Positions 25,194 to 34,233 of a stretch of DNA of 54,961 nt are shown here, in pieces (the stretch's first letter is position 1; each line of letters begins with the position of its first letter). The stretch spans positions 1-54,961 of the forward strand of contig JBBDQN010000007.1 of assembly GCA_040905905.1 (NCBI GenBank), given 5' to 3'. Under the pieces are notes generated by a model, which was not told the origin of the DNA, did no database searches, and saw nothing but the letters and a program-made list of their open reading frames with translations. Made by a program: the position numbers and the translations under genes. This DNA comes from JAICND01 sp040905905. GTDB taxonomy: Bacteria > Actinomycetota > Acidimicrobiia > Spongiisociales > ZC4RG35.

Positions 25194-25596
25194 GTTGCAC
25201 CGGCCACCCGCACCCGAGACGCCCGACTTCTGGGACCGCCTCGAAGCGGAGCTCCGTCGACGGATAATCTCCGATCCCCACCGACCCCGCTCTCGCACCC
25301 ACGGGATCGTCCGCATCCTTCGCCCGTTTGCCCGGCCCGCTCTCCACGGCTCCATGGCGGTCGTCGCCATGTTGATGGTGGGCGCACTGGGGCTCCCGGG
25401 TCGCAACGCGGTGTCTGTCATCGAGAGCCGGGATCTGACCCGGTTCACGGGATGGGTGCCAGTGGTGGAGGTGGAAGATCCCCAAGCCCCCGTCGTCTTC
25501 TACGCAGCAGTCGACAGCGCTCCCCGCTTCATCACCTTCATCGAGTCACAGCCGGGCGAGCACCTGCCAGAGGAACAGGATCTGTCGGCGGTCTAG
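25183..25596 (+). CDS. Small single-pass membrane protein, putative sigma-factor partner
   Basis: 137 residues from the ATG at 25183, translationally coupled to the ECF sigma gene. The N-terminal about 55 residues are basic and cytoplasmic (PDFWDRLEAELRRRIIS), then one hydrophobic helix (SMAVVAMLMVGALGLPG) and an about 65-residue external part (WVPVVEVEDPQAPVVFYAAVDSAPRFITFIE). No zinc-binding anti-sigma (HxxxCxxC) motif is visible. Position and topology suggest an anti-sigma or sensor partner, but this is inference. Its TAG overlaps the dxs stop through a shared CTAG. Confidence 0.75.
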   Translation: MPSKLHRPPAPETPDFWDRLEAELRRRIISDPHRPRSRTHGIVRILRPFARPALHGSMAVVAMLMVGALGLPGRNAVSVIESRDLTRFTGWVPVVEVEDPQAPVVFYAAVDSAPRFITFIESQPGEHLPEEQDLSAV

Positions 25597-27440
25597 CCGA
25601 ACAAAGCGCCAACCTGCTTGACCACCCCTTCGGCATCAAGACCGAGTTCGCGCATCAATTCGTCAACAGACCCGCCGGGCAGGAACCGGTCAGGAAGTCC
25701 CAGTATCGTGACCTTGCTGGAATCGGCCGTCGCTGACAATGTTTCCAGAACGGCGGCGCCGAATCCTCCCGACCGGACGTTGTCTTCGATCGTGACCACT
25801 TTCCGATATCGGGAAACCCACTCCACTAGTCGGGGGTCGAGCGGTTTGACCCAACGAGCGTTGACAACGCCACAAGAGATCCCCTTCCCGGCCAGGCTCG
25901 CAGCTGCTTTTTGCGCCACCTCCACCATCCGGCCGACGGCCAAGAACAGCAACTCGTCGCCTTCGGAGAGTTCTTCCCAGACTCCGATTGGGATCGGTTC
26001 AGCAGGCAGTTGGGGAAGGGCCGACACCGACGCCTTGGGAAAACGAATTGCGATCGGCCCGTCGTGATCCAACGCACTTTCAAGCATCCCGGCTAGCTCG
26101 ACCGCGTCGGCGGGAGCGCCCACCACCATGTTGGGAACCATCCGCAGATAGGTGAGATCGAAGGCGCCATGGTGGGAAGGTCCATCAGGCCCGGTGATTC
26201 CCGCCCGGTCGATCAAAAACGTGACCGGGAGATTGTGCAGGGCGACGTCGGTGATGACTTGGTCGAAGGCCCTCTGTAGAAAGCTCGAATAGATCGCCAC
26301 CACCGGGCGTTTGCCGGCCATGGCCATCCCGGCCGCCAGGGTGACCGTGTGTTGTTCGGCGATGGCGGTGTCGATCACCCTCTCCGGGAACTCCTCGGCC
26401 ATTTCCTGGAGCCCGGTGGATGAGATCATGGCAGCCGAAATCGCCATGACCTCTGGTCGTCGCCGGGCTGCCTCGAGCAGGGCCCGACCAGCCACGTCCG
26501 TCATCTTCAGTTCCGTTTTGAGTGCTTTGCCCGTGGCAACGTCGAAAGAACTCACGCCATGCAGCTTCTCCAACTCGTCGTCGATGGCCGGGCGATATCC
26601 CCGGCCTTTCTCGGTGAGGACATGAACGATCACAGGCTCGCCGAATTCCCGGCCACGACGCATCGTCTCTTCGAGAAGACCGAGATCGTGCCCGTCGATC
26701 CGTCCTGAATACTTGAGACCCAGAGTGTCGAAAACCGTGGAGGGCTCGACGATCTGTTTGACGGCCTCCTTAAAGCGATTAGCGAGTTCGTCGGCGGTTT
26801 CACCCACCAATGGAAGCCCCCGCAACAACCGGCCGAAGGTGCGTTTGGCCCACTCATAACGGGGGTCGAGGCGGTAATGGGCGAGGCTGGCAAGAGCAGC
26901 CAGGCCACCCACCGTCGGCGCGTATGAACGGCCGTTGTCGTTGACGATGATCATCAGGTTGGATGGCCTTGTCACGGCGATGTGGTTCAGGGCCTCGTGC
27001 GCCATTCCCCCGGTAAGGGCGCCATCGCCGATTATCGCCACGGTCCAGTAGTCGGGATAGGTGAGGGCATGTCCGAGCGCATAGGACAACGAGGTAGAGG
27101 CGTGGCTGTTTTCGACAAAGTCGTGGACACTCTCTTCCCGACTCGGGTATCCGGAAAGACCCCCGTATCGACGCAGCGATTCGAAGTCGGCCTGACGGCC
27201 CGTTAGGAGCTTGTGCACGTAACACTGGTGCCCGACGTCCCAAATGAGCCGGTCATGGGGGCTGTCGAATACCCGGTGAAGGGCCACCGTCAGCTCCACC
27301 ACACCAAGGTTGGGGCTCAGGTGCCCACCCGTCCTGGAGATGTTCTCGATCAGGAAATTCCGCACATCGGCGCACAGCTCCTCGAGTTGTTCCGGGGTGA
27401 GGTGACGAAGGTCGGATGGTCGCCGGATCTGAGAGAGCAT
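25593..27440 (-). CDS. dxs: 1-deoxy-D-xylulose-5-phosphate synthase
   Basis: First enzyme of the non-mevalonate isoprenoid pathway: pyruvate plus glyceraldehyde-3-phosphate to DXP with thiamine diphosphate. About 615 residues. The TPP-binding motif GDGALTGGMAHEALNH ... VNDN lies near 148-175, DVGHQCYVHK near 70, HDLGLLEET mid-protein, the pyrimidine-domain EQHTVTLAAGMA near 365, and a transketolase C-domain ends the chain. The ATG at 27440 is preferred; a GTG two codons upstream (27446) is possible. No clear Shine-Dalgarno. It is convergent with the sigma/partner pair (4-bp overlap). Confidence 0.97.
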   Translation of the reverse strand: MLSQIRRPSDLRHLTPEQLEELCADVRNFLIENISRTGGHLSPNLGVVELTVALHRVFDSPHDRLIWDVGHQCYVHKLLTGRQADFESLRRYGGLSGYPSREESVHDFVENSHASTSLSYALGHALTYPDYWTVAIIGDGALTGGMAHEALNHIAVTRPSNLMIIVNDNGRSYAPTVGGLAALASLAHYRLDPRYEWAKRTFGRLLRGLPLVGETADELANRFKEAVKQIVEPSTVFDTLGLKYSGRIDGHDLGLLEETMRRGREFGEPVIVHVLTEKGRGYRPAIDDELEKLHGVSSFDVATGKALKTELKMTDVAGRALLEAARRRPEVMAISAAMISSTGLQEMAEEFPERVIDTAIAEQHTVTLAAGMAMAGKRPVVAIYSSFLQRAFDQVITDVALHNLPVTFLIDRAGITGPDGPSHHGAFDLTYLRMVPNMVVGAPADAVELAGMLESALDHDGPIAIRFPKASVSALPQLPAEPIPIGVWEELSEGDELLFLAVGRMVEVAQKAAASLAGKGISCGVVNARWVKPLDPRLVEWVSRYRKVVTIEDNVRSGGFGAAVLETLSATADSSKVTILGLPDRFLPGGSVDELMRELGLDAEGVVKQVGALFG

Positions 27441-27540
27441 GGACACGACACGTCAGACTACTTAAACCGGGCCAGAAGACAGACAGCCGGGCTTTTCCAC
27501 CAGGTTGGTAGCCTGGCAATTGGCAGACCAGGAGGTCTCA

Positions 27541-28404
27541 ATGACGCTCAGGCGTTGGCTGCTCGCTCCGCTGGCGGTGATGATGCTGGTGGCGGCCTGC
27601 ACGGATGACGGCGAAAGCACGACTACCTCAGGCGGAACGACGCTGACCACCGGCGCTACCACCAGCACCATCGGCGACGGGTCGGGGACTACCGAGCCCA
27701 CCAGCAATCTTCCCGACTTGACCGGCCGAACCGTCACCGTCGCGGTGGACAACGCCACCTTCCCGTTCAACTTCACCGACAACGGCGTCAACAACGGCTG
27801 GGACTACGAGGCATTTGCGGCAATTTGTGACGCTCTCAACTGTCAGATCGTGTTTGACGAGGTGGCCGAGGACGCGGTCACGTCATCGGTGGCACAGGGC
27901 GCCGCCGATGCGGCGGGAGACGCGAGCCTGGTGTCCGACCCGGCGGGCGCCGGCGTCGAGTTCTCCAACCCCATTCTTCCCATGGAACAGCGACTGGTCG
28001 TTCGTGCCGACGAGACCAGGTTCAACACAGTGAGTGAGTTCTCCGCCAGCAGCGCCACCGTGGGCGCGGTGACAGGGACCGCCAATCATCAGGTGGCTCT
28101 CGACACCTGGGGCACCGGTCGAACGCGTGCCTTGCCCACGCTGGAGGCAGCCATCGCGGGCATGATCGGCGGTGAGGTCGACGCGGTGGTGATCTTTGAC
28201 TACGCGGGCCAGGGTTATGTGGGCACCGGGGACCAGGATGTCAAGCAGATCGAAGGGGTTCTGGGCTCGGGTGAGCTCGCTTTGATCTTCACCCCCGGCT
28301 CCGATCTCGTCGGGCCTTTCAACGAAGCCTTGCTGGAACTGACGATCAACGGGACCCTGGGCACCCTCAACACATTCTGGTTCGCACCGGCCTCGGCTTC
28401 CTGA
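27541..28404 (+). CDS. Solo family 3 solute-binding lipoprotein
   Basis: 287 residues from the ATG at 27541, preceded by AGGAGG; the frame upstream of it lacks a signal. The N-terminus MTLRRWLLAPLAVMMLVAAC has a lipobox, then a Thr/Ser-rich linker (about 20-60). The SBP_bac_3 domain follows (LTGRTVTVAVDNATFPFNF, WDYEAFAAICDALNCQIVFDE, GEVDAVVIFDYAGQGYV). No permease or ATPase genes adjoin it, so it either serves a transporter encoded elsewhere or acts as a sensor input. It is convergent with the histidine kinase gene, 4 nt away. Confidence 0.9.
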   Translation: MTLRRWLLAPLAVMMLVAACTDDGESTTTSGGTTLTTGATTSTIGDGSGTTEPTSNLPDLTGRTVTVAVDNATFPFNFTDNGVNNGWDYEAFAAICDALNCQIVFDEVAEDAVTSSVAQGAADAAGDASLVSDPAGAGVEFSNPILPMEQRLVVRADETRFNTVSEFSASSATVGAVTGTANHQVALDTWGTGRTRALPTLEAAIAGMIGGEVDAVVIFDYAGQGYVGTGDQDVKQIEGVLGSGELALIFTPGSDLVGPFNEALLELTINGTLGTLNTFWFAPASAS

Positions 28405-28408
28405 CCGC

Positions 28409-29650
28409 TCAATCCACTAACGCAGGCAGGTCGATCCGAAAGCTCGATCCCACTCCCAATTCGGACTCGACTGTCACCGTACCGCCGTGGCCCTCGGCGA
28501 CGTGTTTGACGATTGCCAGGCCCAAGCCCGTTCCTCCTGTCGATCTCGACCGAGCGCTGTCAACTCGATAGAAGCGCTCGAAGATTCGGGGTAGCTCCCG
28601 TTGGGGGATACCTTCGCCGCTGTCGCTGACCGCAATGGCGCAACGGCCGTCCCGGGTCAAAACCGTCACCGTCACCGATCCGCCTGAGGAGGTGTGGCGC
28701 AGGGCGTTGTCGAGAAGGTTGCGAACAGCCAGTCTCAGATCGTGGGGGTTGCCAGCCACGCGGACAGGTTCGGCCTCCAGCCCGAGATGGCAGCCTGCTT
28801 CGTCGGCGGTCCCTTGCAGCCTGCTCACCTCGGCTTGCACAAGTTGATCGACCCGCACCGGTTCGGCTTCCATCACGGTCGACTCCACCCGGGAGAGGTC
28901 GAGTAGATCGCTCACCAATCTGGCCAGTTGCTGGGCGGAGCGTTCGACCTGAACCGCGAATCGCTGCGCCGACGCTGGATCGCGAGTCAGGGCCAGGTTG
29001 AGGGCCTCAGCCGATGCCAGCATCGCCGCCACCGGGGTCTTGAGCTCGTGCGAGGCCGCGGCAACGAAGTCGCGGCGGACCGCCTCGATCCGGTTTTTGG
29101 CGGTGACGTCGGTGATGGTGATGAGGACCCGCTTGTCCGCCGGAAAGAGCACGGCGGCAGCGCGCAAGGTGCGCACCGGAGAACCGTGCTCCATATCGCC
29201 TTCGGCCACGGTCTGTTCGAGCCGCGCCTGGCGGACCAGCCGCTGGAGGCGGCGGGGGACCAGAGTGGCCAGCTTCTCAGCCGGTCGAACCAGCTCAAGG
29301 GCAGCCTGGTTGGCGTAGGCAATGACGTCGTCCTCCCCCACCAGGACAACTCCCTGGCGGACCACCGCCAGGACTTGCTCGAGGAGGCGTCGCTCCTCCT
29401 CCGCCCGTCGGGCTCTGTCCTCGGCTTCGCTGGTCTCGCGGTCCATCCGCTCGTTCAACCGGTCCGCCTCCCCCTGCAGGCGCCGTCCCTCAACCAGGAT
29501 CAGCGCAGCGCCGGCCAGGCCCCCGATGATCACGCCGACCACCCGACCAGCAGAACTGTCGACCCAAAGAACCACAGCCAGGATCAGGTTGAAGGCAACG
29601 GCATACGCGGCCAAGAGCCGGGGGGCGAGGCGCCGGTGCTGACTACTCAT
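28409..29650 (-). CDS. Phosphate-regulon histidine kinase (SenX3/PhoR-like)
   Basis: 413 residues from the ATG at 29650, which overlaps the response-regulator stop by 8 bp. Two membrane helices (AAYAVAFNLILAVVLWV and VVGVIIGGLAGAALILV), a coiled coil, a PAS-type domain (LAVVRQGVVLVGEDDVIAYANQAAL), HisKA with phospho-His in ASHELKTPVAA, and HATPase_c with N-box LLDNALRHTS, GEGIP, FERFYR and TGLGLAIVKHV. This architecture matches SenX3/PhoR kinases that sense phosphate through the Pst-PhoU complex. It is the last gene of the pst-phoU-regulator operon. The ORF can be extended 55 codons upstream, within the regulator gene; I reject that. Confidence 0.95.
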   Translation of the reverse strand: MSSQHRRLAPRLLAAYAVAFNLILAVVLWVDSSAGRVVGVIIGGLAGAALILVEGRRLQGEADRLNERMDRETSEAEDRARRAEEERRLLEQVLAVVRQGVVLVGEDDVIAYANQAALELVRPAEKLATLVPRRLQRLVRQARLEQTVAEGDMEHGSPVRTLRAAAVLFPADKRVLITITDVTAKNRIEAVRRDFVAAASHELKTPVAAMLASAEALNLALTRDPASAQRFAVQVERSAQQLARLVSDLLDLSRVESTVMEAEPVRVDQLVQAEVSRLQGTADEAGCHLGLEAEPVRVAGNPHDLRLAVRNLLDNALRHTSSGGSVTVTVLTRDGRCAIAVSDSGEGIPQRELPRIFERFYRVDSARSRSTGGTGLGLAIVKHVAEGHGGTVTVESELGVGSSFRIDLPALVD

Positions 29651-30362
29651 CAATGAACTTGTAGCCCAAACCTCGCACCGTGACGATGTGGCGGGAGCCC
29701 GCCCCGCCGGGTTCGAGCTTTTGTCGCAACCGCTTGATGTGGACGTCAAGGGTCTTGGTGGCGCCGAAGTATCCCGGACCCCAAACCTCATCGATGAGAG
29801 CGTCTCGGGCAGCAAGCCGGCCCTTGCGTCTCATCAGCGACTCGAGCAAATCGAACTCCTTGGGGCGCAGAGGTATCGGCTGACCTTCCACCCGCACCTC
29901 GTGGGCGTCAACATCGAGCTCGATGCTGCCGCCGCGCAGGACCTCATTGGTGTCAGCCAGGGCGCCCGACTTCTCCGAGCGCCGGATCTGAGCCCTCACC
30001 CTCGCCACCAGTTCCCGCATCGAGAAAGGCTTGGTCATGTAATCGTCGGCACCCAACTCCAGGCCGGCCACCTTGTCCGCCTCACCTTCCTTGGCAGTGA
30101 GCATGATGATCGGGACGTCCGACTCCCGCCGGAGCTGGCGGCAGACATCGAGCCCGGACATGCCTGGCAACATCACGTCGAGCAGGACGAGAGCGGGGTT
30201 GAGCAGCCGGGCGGCCTCCAGCCCTTCCCGGCCACCCGATGCGGAGGTGACCTGGAAGCCCTCGAGGTCGAGGGCATATTTGATTGCCTCAACTATCGCG
30301 AGCTCGTCCTCCACTACCAGCACCCGCGGCCGGTAGTCGCTAGTCGGTGCCGAGGATCCCAT
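29643..30362 (-). CDS. Phosphate-regulon response regulator (RegX3/PhoB-like)
   Basis: 239 residues: an N-terminal receiver (VLVVEDELAIVEAI; phosphoacceptor Asp in LVLLDVMLPGMSGLDVCRQL; Lys in YMTKPFSMRELVARV) and an OmpR-type winged helix (RPKEFDLLESLMRRKGRL, LIDEVWGPGYFGATKTLDVHIKRLRQKLE, YKFIDE). It binds PHO boxes when phosphorylated. The ATG at 30362 lies inside the phoU 3' end (23-bp overlap); a GTG about 13 codons later would also leave an intact receiver. The kinase gene overlaps its stop. Confidence 0.95.
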   Translation of the reverse strand: MGSSAPTSDYRPRVLVVEDELAIVEAIKYALDLEGFQVTSASGGREGLEAARLLNPALVLLDVMLPGMSGLDVCRQLRRESDVPIIMLTAKEGEADKVAGLELGADDYMTKPFSMRELVARVRAQIRRSEKSGALADTNEVLRGGSIELDVDAHEVRVEGQPIPLRPKEFDLLESLMRRKGRLAARDALIDEVWGPGYFGATKTLDVHIKRLRQKLEPGGAGSRHIVTVRGLGYKFIDE

Positions 30363-31023
30363 CTTCGTTGAACTCCATCATCTCGCCGGTAAGCAGGAAC
30401 GCGGTTTGTTCGGCAATATCGACAACCTGATCGCCGATCCGCTCAAGTGCCCGGCTGACCAACATCATCCGGATCGCCCACTCGAGGAGCGACGGGTCTG
30501 AACCGCATTCCACTACCTCCCGGTACATATTGCGATTGAGCCGATCGACCGGTTCGTCCATCGCCGGCAAGAGCAAGGCTTCGTCTATGTCGCGGCGAAC
30601 TAGTGCTTCCACTCCCGTGCGGATCATCTGGCGGACCAGATCCCCCATCTCCCGGATCTGGGCAATGATCCGCTCAGACCGCGGCAACCCGTAGGTGATC
30701 TGCGCCATCTTGGCGATGTTGACACACTGGTCACCCATCCGTTCGAGGGTGGTGTTGAGATGAAGCAGAACCGACATCATTCTCAGGTCGCTGGCCATCG
30801 GCTGTTGGCGCGCCATCAGGGTGAGCCATCGGTCGTGGACCTCCAAGTAGATCTTGTCGATCTGGTTGTCGAGCGCCACCACCCGTGCAGCCAGTTCCAT
30901 GTCGGGCAGGCATACGGCGTCAACCGCCATACCGACCATCTGCTCGGCCTGGTCGGCCACGTTGAGAAGGGTCTGCTCCAAATCAGAGAGCTCGTGATGG
31001 AAGTGAGAGCGAATGTCAGTCAT
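30340..31023 (-). CDS. phoU: Phosphate signalling protein PhoU
   Basis: 227-residue all-helical protein with two PhoU repeats, each with the acidic metal-binding pattern (ALDNQIDKIYLEV and NTTLERMGDQCVNIAKM; ALERIGDQVVDIAEQ). PhoU links the Pst transporter to the kinase and keeps it in phosphatase mode when phosphate is sufficient. The ATG overlaps the pstB stop in an ATGA junction. Confidence 0.96.
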   Translation of the reverse strand: MTDIRSHFHHELSDLEQTLLNVADQAEQMVGMAVDAVCLPDMELAARVVALDNQIDKIYLEVHDRWLTLMARQQPMASDLRMMSVLLHLNTTLERMGDQCVNIAKMAQITYGLPRSERIIAQIREMGDLVRQMIRTGVEALVRRDIDEALLLPAMDEPVDRLNRNMYREVVECGSDPSLLEWAIRMMLVSRALERIGDQVVDIAEQTAFLLTGEMMEFNEDGILGTD

Positions 31024-31856
31024 CCGAACCGTCCAGTGATGTAGTCCTCGGTGGTCTGCTCGCGGGGTTTGGTGAAGATCTCCTCGGTGCGGCCATACTC
31101 GACCAGGTAGCCGGCCCGGTCCGAGTTCATGTTGAAGAATGCCGTGTAGTCAGAAGCGCGGGCAGCCTGCTGCATGTTGTGGGTGACGATGATGATCGTG
31201 TAGCGCTGTTTGAGGTCCTGCAACAACTCCTCGATGCGCAGAGTGGCGACGGGGTCGAGGGCCGATGTGGGTTCGTCCATCAGCACGATCTCCGGCTTGA
31301 CGGCAATCGCCCGGGCGATGCACAGCCTCTGTTGCTGGCCGCCCGACAGCGAGTACCCGCTCTCCGCGAGCTTGTCCTTGACCTCGTCCCAGAGAACCGC
31401 CTGACGGAGAGCCCCTTCGACCAAACCGTCCAGGTCGCCTTTGAAACCGTTGACCTTCGCTCCCCAGGCAACGTTGTCGTAAATGCTCTTCGGGAACGGG
31501 TTGGGTTTCTGGAACACCATCCCTACCCGTCGACGCACCTCGACCGGGTCGACTCCGGGACCGTAGATGTCGACGTCATCGAAGAGGATCTGGCCTTCCA
31601 CCCGGGCAGCGGGGATCAGATCATTCATGCGATTAAAGGACCTGATCACGGTGCTTTTACCGCAACCAGAGGGGCCAATCAAGGCCGTGATCTGGTTGGC
31701 GATGCAAGCCAGGTCAATGTCCTTGACGGCCTGGAAGTTGCCGTAGAAGACCGACAGGTCCCGCGCCCGCACCACTACCCGCTTCGTCGGAGCTGCCGGG
31801 GCGGGAGGCAGGCTGGCGGTCAAGTCGATGCCCTCCTCTTTCTCCAACATTTCCAT
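31020..31856 (-). CDS. pstB: Phosphate ABC transporter ATPase PstB
   Basis: 278 residues from the ATG at 31856, which touches the pstA stop as TGATG. The continuous open frame upstream runs antisense-like through pstA and is not coding. Walker A IGPSGCGKST, the PstB-type insert PAARVEGQILFDDVDIYGPGVDP, Q-loop MVFQKPNPFPKSIYDNVAWG, LSGGQQQRLCIARAI and VLMDEPTSALDP are all present. The first about 30 residues (to APTKRVVVRARDLSVFYG) are a short linker. High-affinity phosphate import. Confidence 0.97.
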   Translation of the reverse strand: MEMLEKEEGIDLTASLPPAPAAPTKRVVVRARDLSVFYGNFQAVKDIDLACIANQITALIGPSGCGKSTVIRSFNRMNDLIPAARVEGQILFDDVDIYGPGVDPVEVRRRVGMVFQKPNPFPKSIYDNVAWGAKVNGFKGDLDGLVEGALRQAVLWDEVKDKLAESGYSLSGGQQQRLCIARAIAVKPEIVLMDEPTSALDPVATLRIEELLQDLKQRYTIIIVTHNMQQAARASDYTAFFNMNSDRAGYLVEYGRTEEIFTKPREQTTEDYITGRFG

Positions 31857-33241
31857 CAATAGCCCCTCTGGAACCTGTTGCGAAGAATGATGGCGGTGCC
31901 ATTCAAGGCCAGCAACATGACGAGTAGAACCACGATGGCGGCTGCGGCGATGTGTTGGAACTCCGGCTGCGGTCGGGAGGTCCACTGAAAGATCTGTATG
32001 GGCAGCGCGGTGAACTTCGAAAAAGGACCGCTCGGGTCGACGGTGATAAACGTCGACGCGCCGACCACCACCAGGGGGGCACTCTCCCCAAACGCCCGGG
32101 CCATCGACAAAATCGCCCCGGTCAGGATTCCCGGAGCTGCGTTGGGAAGAACGTGGGCCCTGATCGTTTGCCACTTGCTTGCCCCTAGGGCGAGACCCGC
32201 CCGACGGAGCGATTGGGGCACGGCTCTGATGGCTTCCTGGGCGCTGATGATCACCACCGGCAACACCAGCAACCCAAGGGTGAGCCCGGCCGAGAGCACC
32301 GTGCGGCCGTTGGCCACGTCGCCTGCGGCAGTCGCCCCTACCGCTGAACCGCTGGTGAAGCTCTCCAGAGCCCTGACGAAGATGGCGAGGCCCAGCATTC
32401 CGTAGATGATCGAGGGCACGCCGGCCAGGTTGTTGATGTTGGTCTGGATCAAACGGTTGAGCCGGCTGACGCCGGCGTACTCCTCCAGATAGATCGCCGC
32501 CGCCACTCCCACGGGAAAAGCAAAGAGGGCGGTGACGGCCAACAGCCACAAGGAGCCGAGTATGGCAGTGCGGATGCCCGCCACCTCGGGTTCGGGATTC
32601 TGAGGCGAGCGCACGAAGTTCCCCGACACCCAGGAACGAAAGTCGAGCGTCGCCTCCGGGTACTCGGCCGCAACCAGGGCCTCGATCTGGGGGCGGGAAA
32701 CGATGCTCTCGACCAGGTTCCACGTGGCCACCGCGTTGGGTTCAATCACCCGCTCGAGCACCAACTGATACACCGAGGCCTGGTCGCGGGCGGGCAGGGT
32801 GCATCCGGGCGTGGCGTCGGGTCCGGCGCACAGCACATCCCAGCTCTGTTGGGGCTCGAAAACCAGGCGATCGTCGTAGAACCGCTGATCCCTCTCCAAC
32901 CGGCGGCCGGCATTGGCGGCGATATGCCCCTGGAGGATCACTACCAGCATGTCTTTGTCGACGGAGGCGAGATCCTGGTCGGGCGGGAGGTTGAACTCAG
33001 CGATGACCTCCTCGGGGGCGATGGTGTTTTCCGTAGCCACCAACCCGAAAGCCTGGTTGATGACGGTGTAGACCAATGTCAGCAGAGCGAGCACCGCAAG
33101 CAAGAGCGCCCCCAGAAACAACAACCGGTAGGCCAGGCCGCGCCGCGCTCGACGACGAGCCAGCCCCACTGCAGCCGGCCCCTCTGGAAAGGTCCCCTTG
33201 ACCACCCCGCGCACCGCCTTCATCTCCTTCTGCAGGGTCAT
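31856..33241 (-). CDS. pstA: Phosphate ABC transporter permease PstA with a large external insertion
   Basis: 461 residues, against about 290 for E. coli PstA. After the first membrane helix (YRLLFLGALLLAVLALLTLV, about 38-58) comes an insertion of about 150 residues outside the membrane (about 65-215). It has two cysteines (DVLCAGPDATPGCTLP) and segments such as DLASVDKDMLVVILQGHI. The permease domain follows (LGSLWLLAVTALFAFPVGVAAAIYLEEYAG, then LRRAGLALGASKWQTIRAHVLP). Similar insertions occur in some PstA proteins, function unknown to me. The ATG overlaps pstC by 4 bp. Confidence 0.93.
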   Translation of the reverse strand: MTLQKEMKAVRGVVKGTFPEGPAAVGLARRRARRGLAYRLLFLGALLLAVLALLTLVYTVINQAFGLVATENTIAPEEVIAEFNLPPDQDLASVDKDMLVVILQGHIAANAGRRLERDQRFYDDRLVFEPQQSWDVLCAGPDATPGCTLPARDQASVYQLVLERVIEPNAVATWNLVESIVSRPQIEALVAAEYPEATLDFRSWVSGNFVRSPQNPEPEVAGIRTAILGSLWLLAVTALFAFPVGVAAAIYLEEYAGVSRLNRLIQTNINNLAGVPSIIYGMLGLAIFVRALESFTSGSAVGATAAGDVANGRTVLSAGLTLGLLVLPVVIISAQEAIRAVPQSLRRAGLALGASKWQTIRAHVLPNAAPGILTGAILSMARAFGESAPLVVVGASTFITVDPSGPFSKFTALPIQIFQWTSRPQPEFQHIAAAAIVVLLVMLLALNGTAIILRNRFQRGY

Positions 33242-34233
33242 TCGTAGACCTCACGGAAGCGCCGGACTATCCGCTGGCTGACCAGGTTGAGAAGCAACGT
33301 GATGACGAACAGGGTCAAACCGATGGCGAAGAGGCTGTTGTATTGCAGGCTGGCGTAGCTGATGTCGCCCCCGGAGATGCGGACAATGTGACCGGTCATG
33401 GTCTCACCGGCCACAAACGGGTTCAGGATGTATCCGAGCAGGCTGTCTTCGCCAAGGACGAAGTTCTTGGGCCCGGCCCCGGCCGCGATGGCCACGATCA
33501 TCGTTTCTCCGATGGCCCGGGATATCGCGATCATGAAGGCGGCCGAGATGCCCGACAGGGCGGCAGGGACAACTATTCGGACCGCGGTCTCAAATTTGGT
33601 GGCGCCCAAAGCCATAGAGGCTTCCCGCAATGATCGCGGCACTGCCGACAGGGCATCTTCAGCCAAAGACGAAACCAGTGGAATCACGAGGATCCCGATC
33701 ACCACCCCCGCCGAAGCATCGTTGAAGATCTCGACAGTGCCCTGACCGAAGATCCTGCGGAGCAGCGGGGTCATGAACAGCAGGGCGAAATACCCGTAGA
33801 CCACCGTTGGGACTCCGGCCAGGACCTCGAGAACGGGTTTGAAGAACTTGCGGACGCGACTCGAGGCGTACTCGGAGAGATAGATGGCCGAGGCGAGTCC
33901 GATCGGCAGCGCCACCAACATACCAATAAACGAGGTCAGCAGGGTTGCCAGCAATAGCGGTGCGATTCCAAACTCGCCCAGAGAGGGCTGCCAAACGGTC
34001 GAGGTAAAGAACTCAACAGGAGAAACGGCAGGATCTTGGAAGAAGAGCAGGGCCTCCTTGCCAAGCTCGTAGACGATGCCGATCGTGGTCAGGATCGACA
34101 CCGCGCCGGCCAGGAACAGACCTCCCTGAATGATCGCTTCGGTCGGGCGGGAGCGACGCCGCAGCGAATGGCCGCTGGCGGTGGTTGTTGCCAATTCGGT
34201 GGCCATGGAACGCTGCGGGATGCTACCGGTCAC
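33238..34233 (-). CDS. pstC: Phosphate ABC transporter permease PstC
   Basis: 331 residues with six predicted membrane helices and the binding-protein-dependent permease signature (PRSLREASMALGATKFETAVRIVVPAALSGI). The IYLSEYASSRVRKFFKPVLEVLAGVPTVVYGYFAL segment is characteristic of PstC. The GTG at 34233 directly follows the pstS stop; the internal ATG at 34206 is the alternative start. It forms the channel with PstA. Confidence 0.95.
   Translation of the reverse strand: MTGSIPQRSMATELATTTASGHSLRRRSRPTEAIIQGGLFLAGAVSILTTIGIVYELGKEALLFFQDPAVSPVEFFTSTVWQPSLGEFGIAPLLLATLLTSFIGMLVALPIGLASAIYLSEYASSRVRKFFKPVLEVLAGVPTVVYGYFALLFMTPLLRRIFGQGTVEIFNDASAGVVIGILVIPLVSSLAEDALSAVPRSLREASMALGATKFETAVRIVVPAALSGISAAFMIAISRAIGETMIVAIAAGAGPKNFVLGEDSLLGYILNPFVAGETMTGHIVRISGGDISYASLQYNSLFAIGLTLFVITLLLNLVSQRIVRRFREVYE

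Noticed and set aside
31857..32723. Upstream extension of the pstB frame by 289 codons
   Set aside because: It runs through pstA in another frame with Arg/Gly-rich, low-complexity sequence. The true start is the ATG at 31856, which touches the pstA stop.
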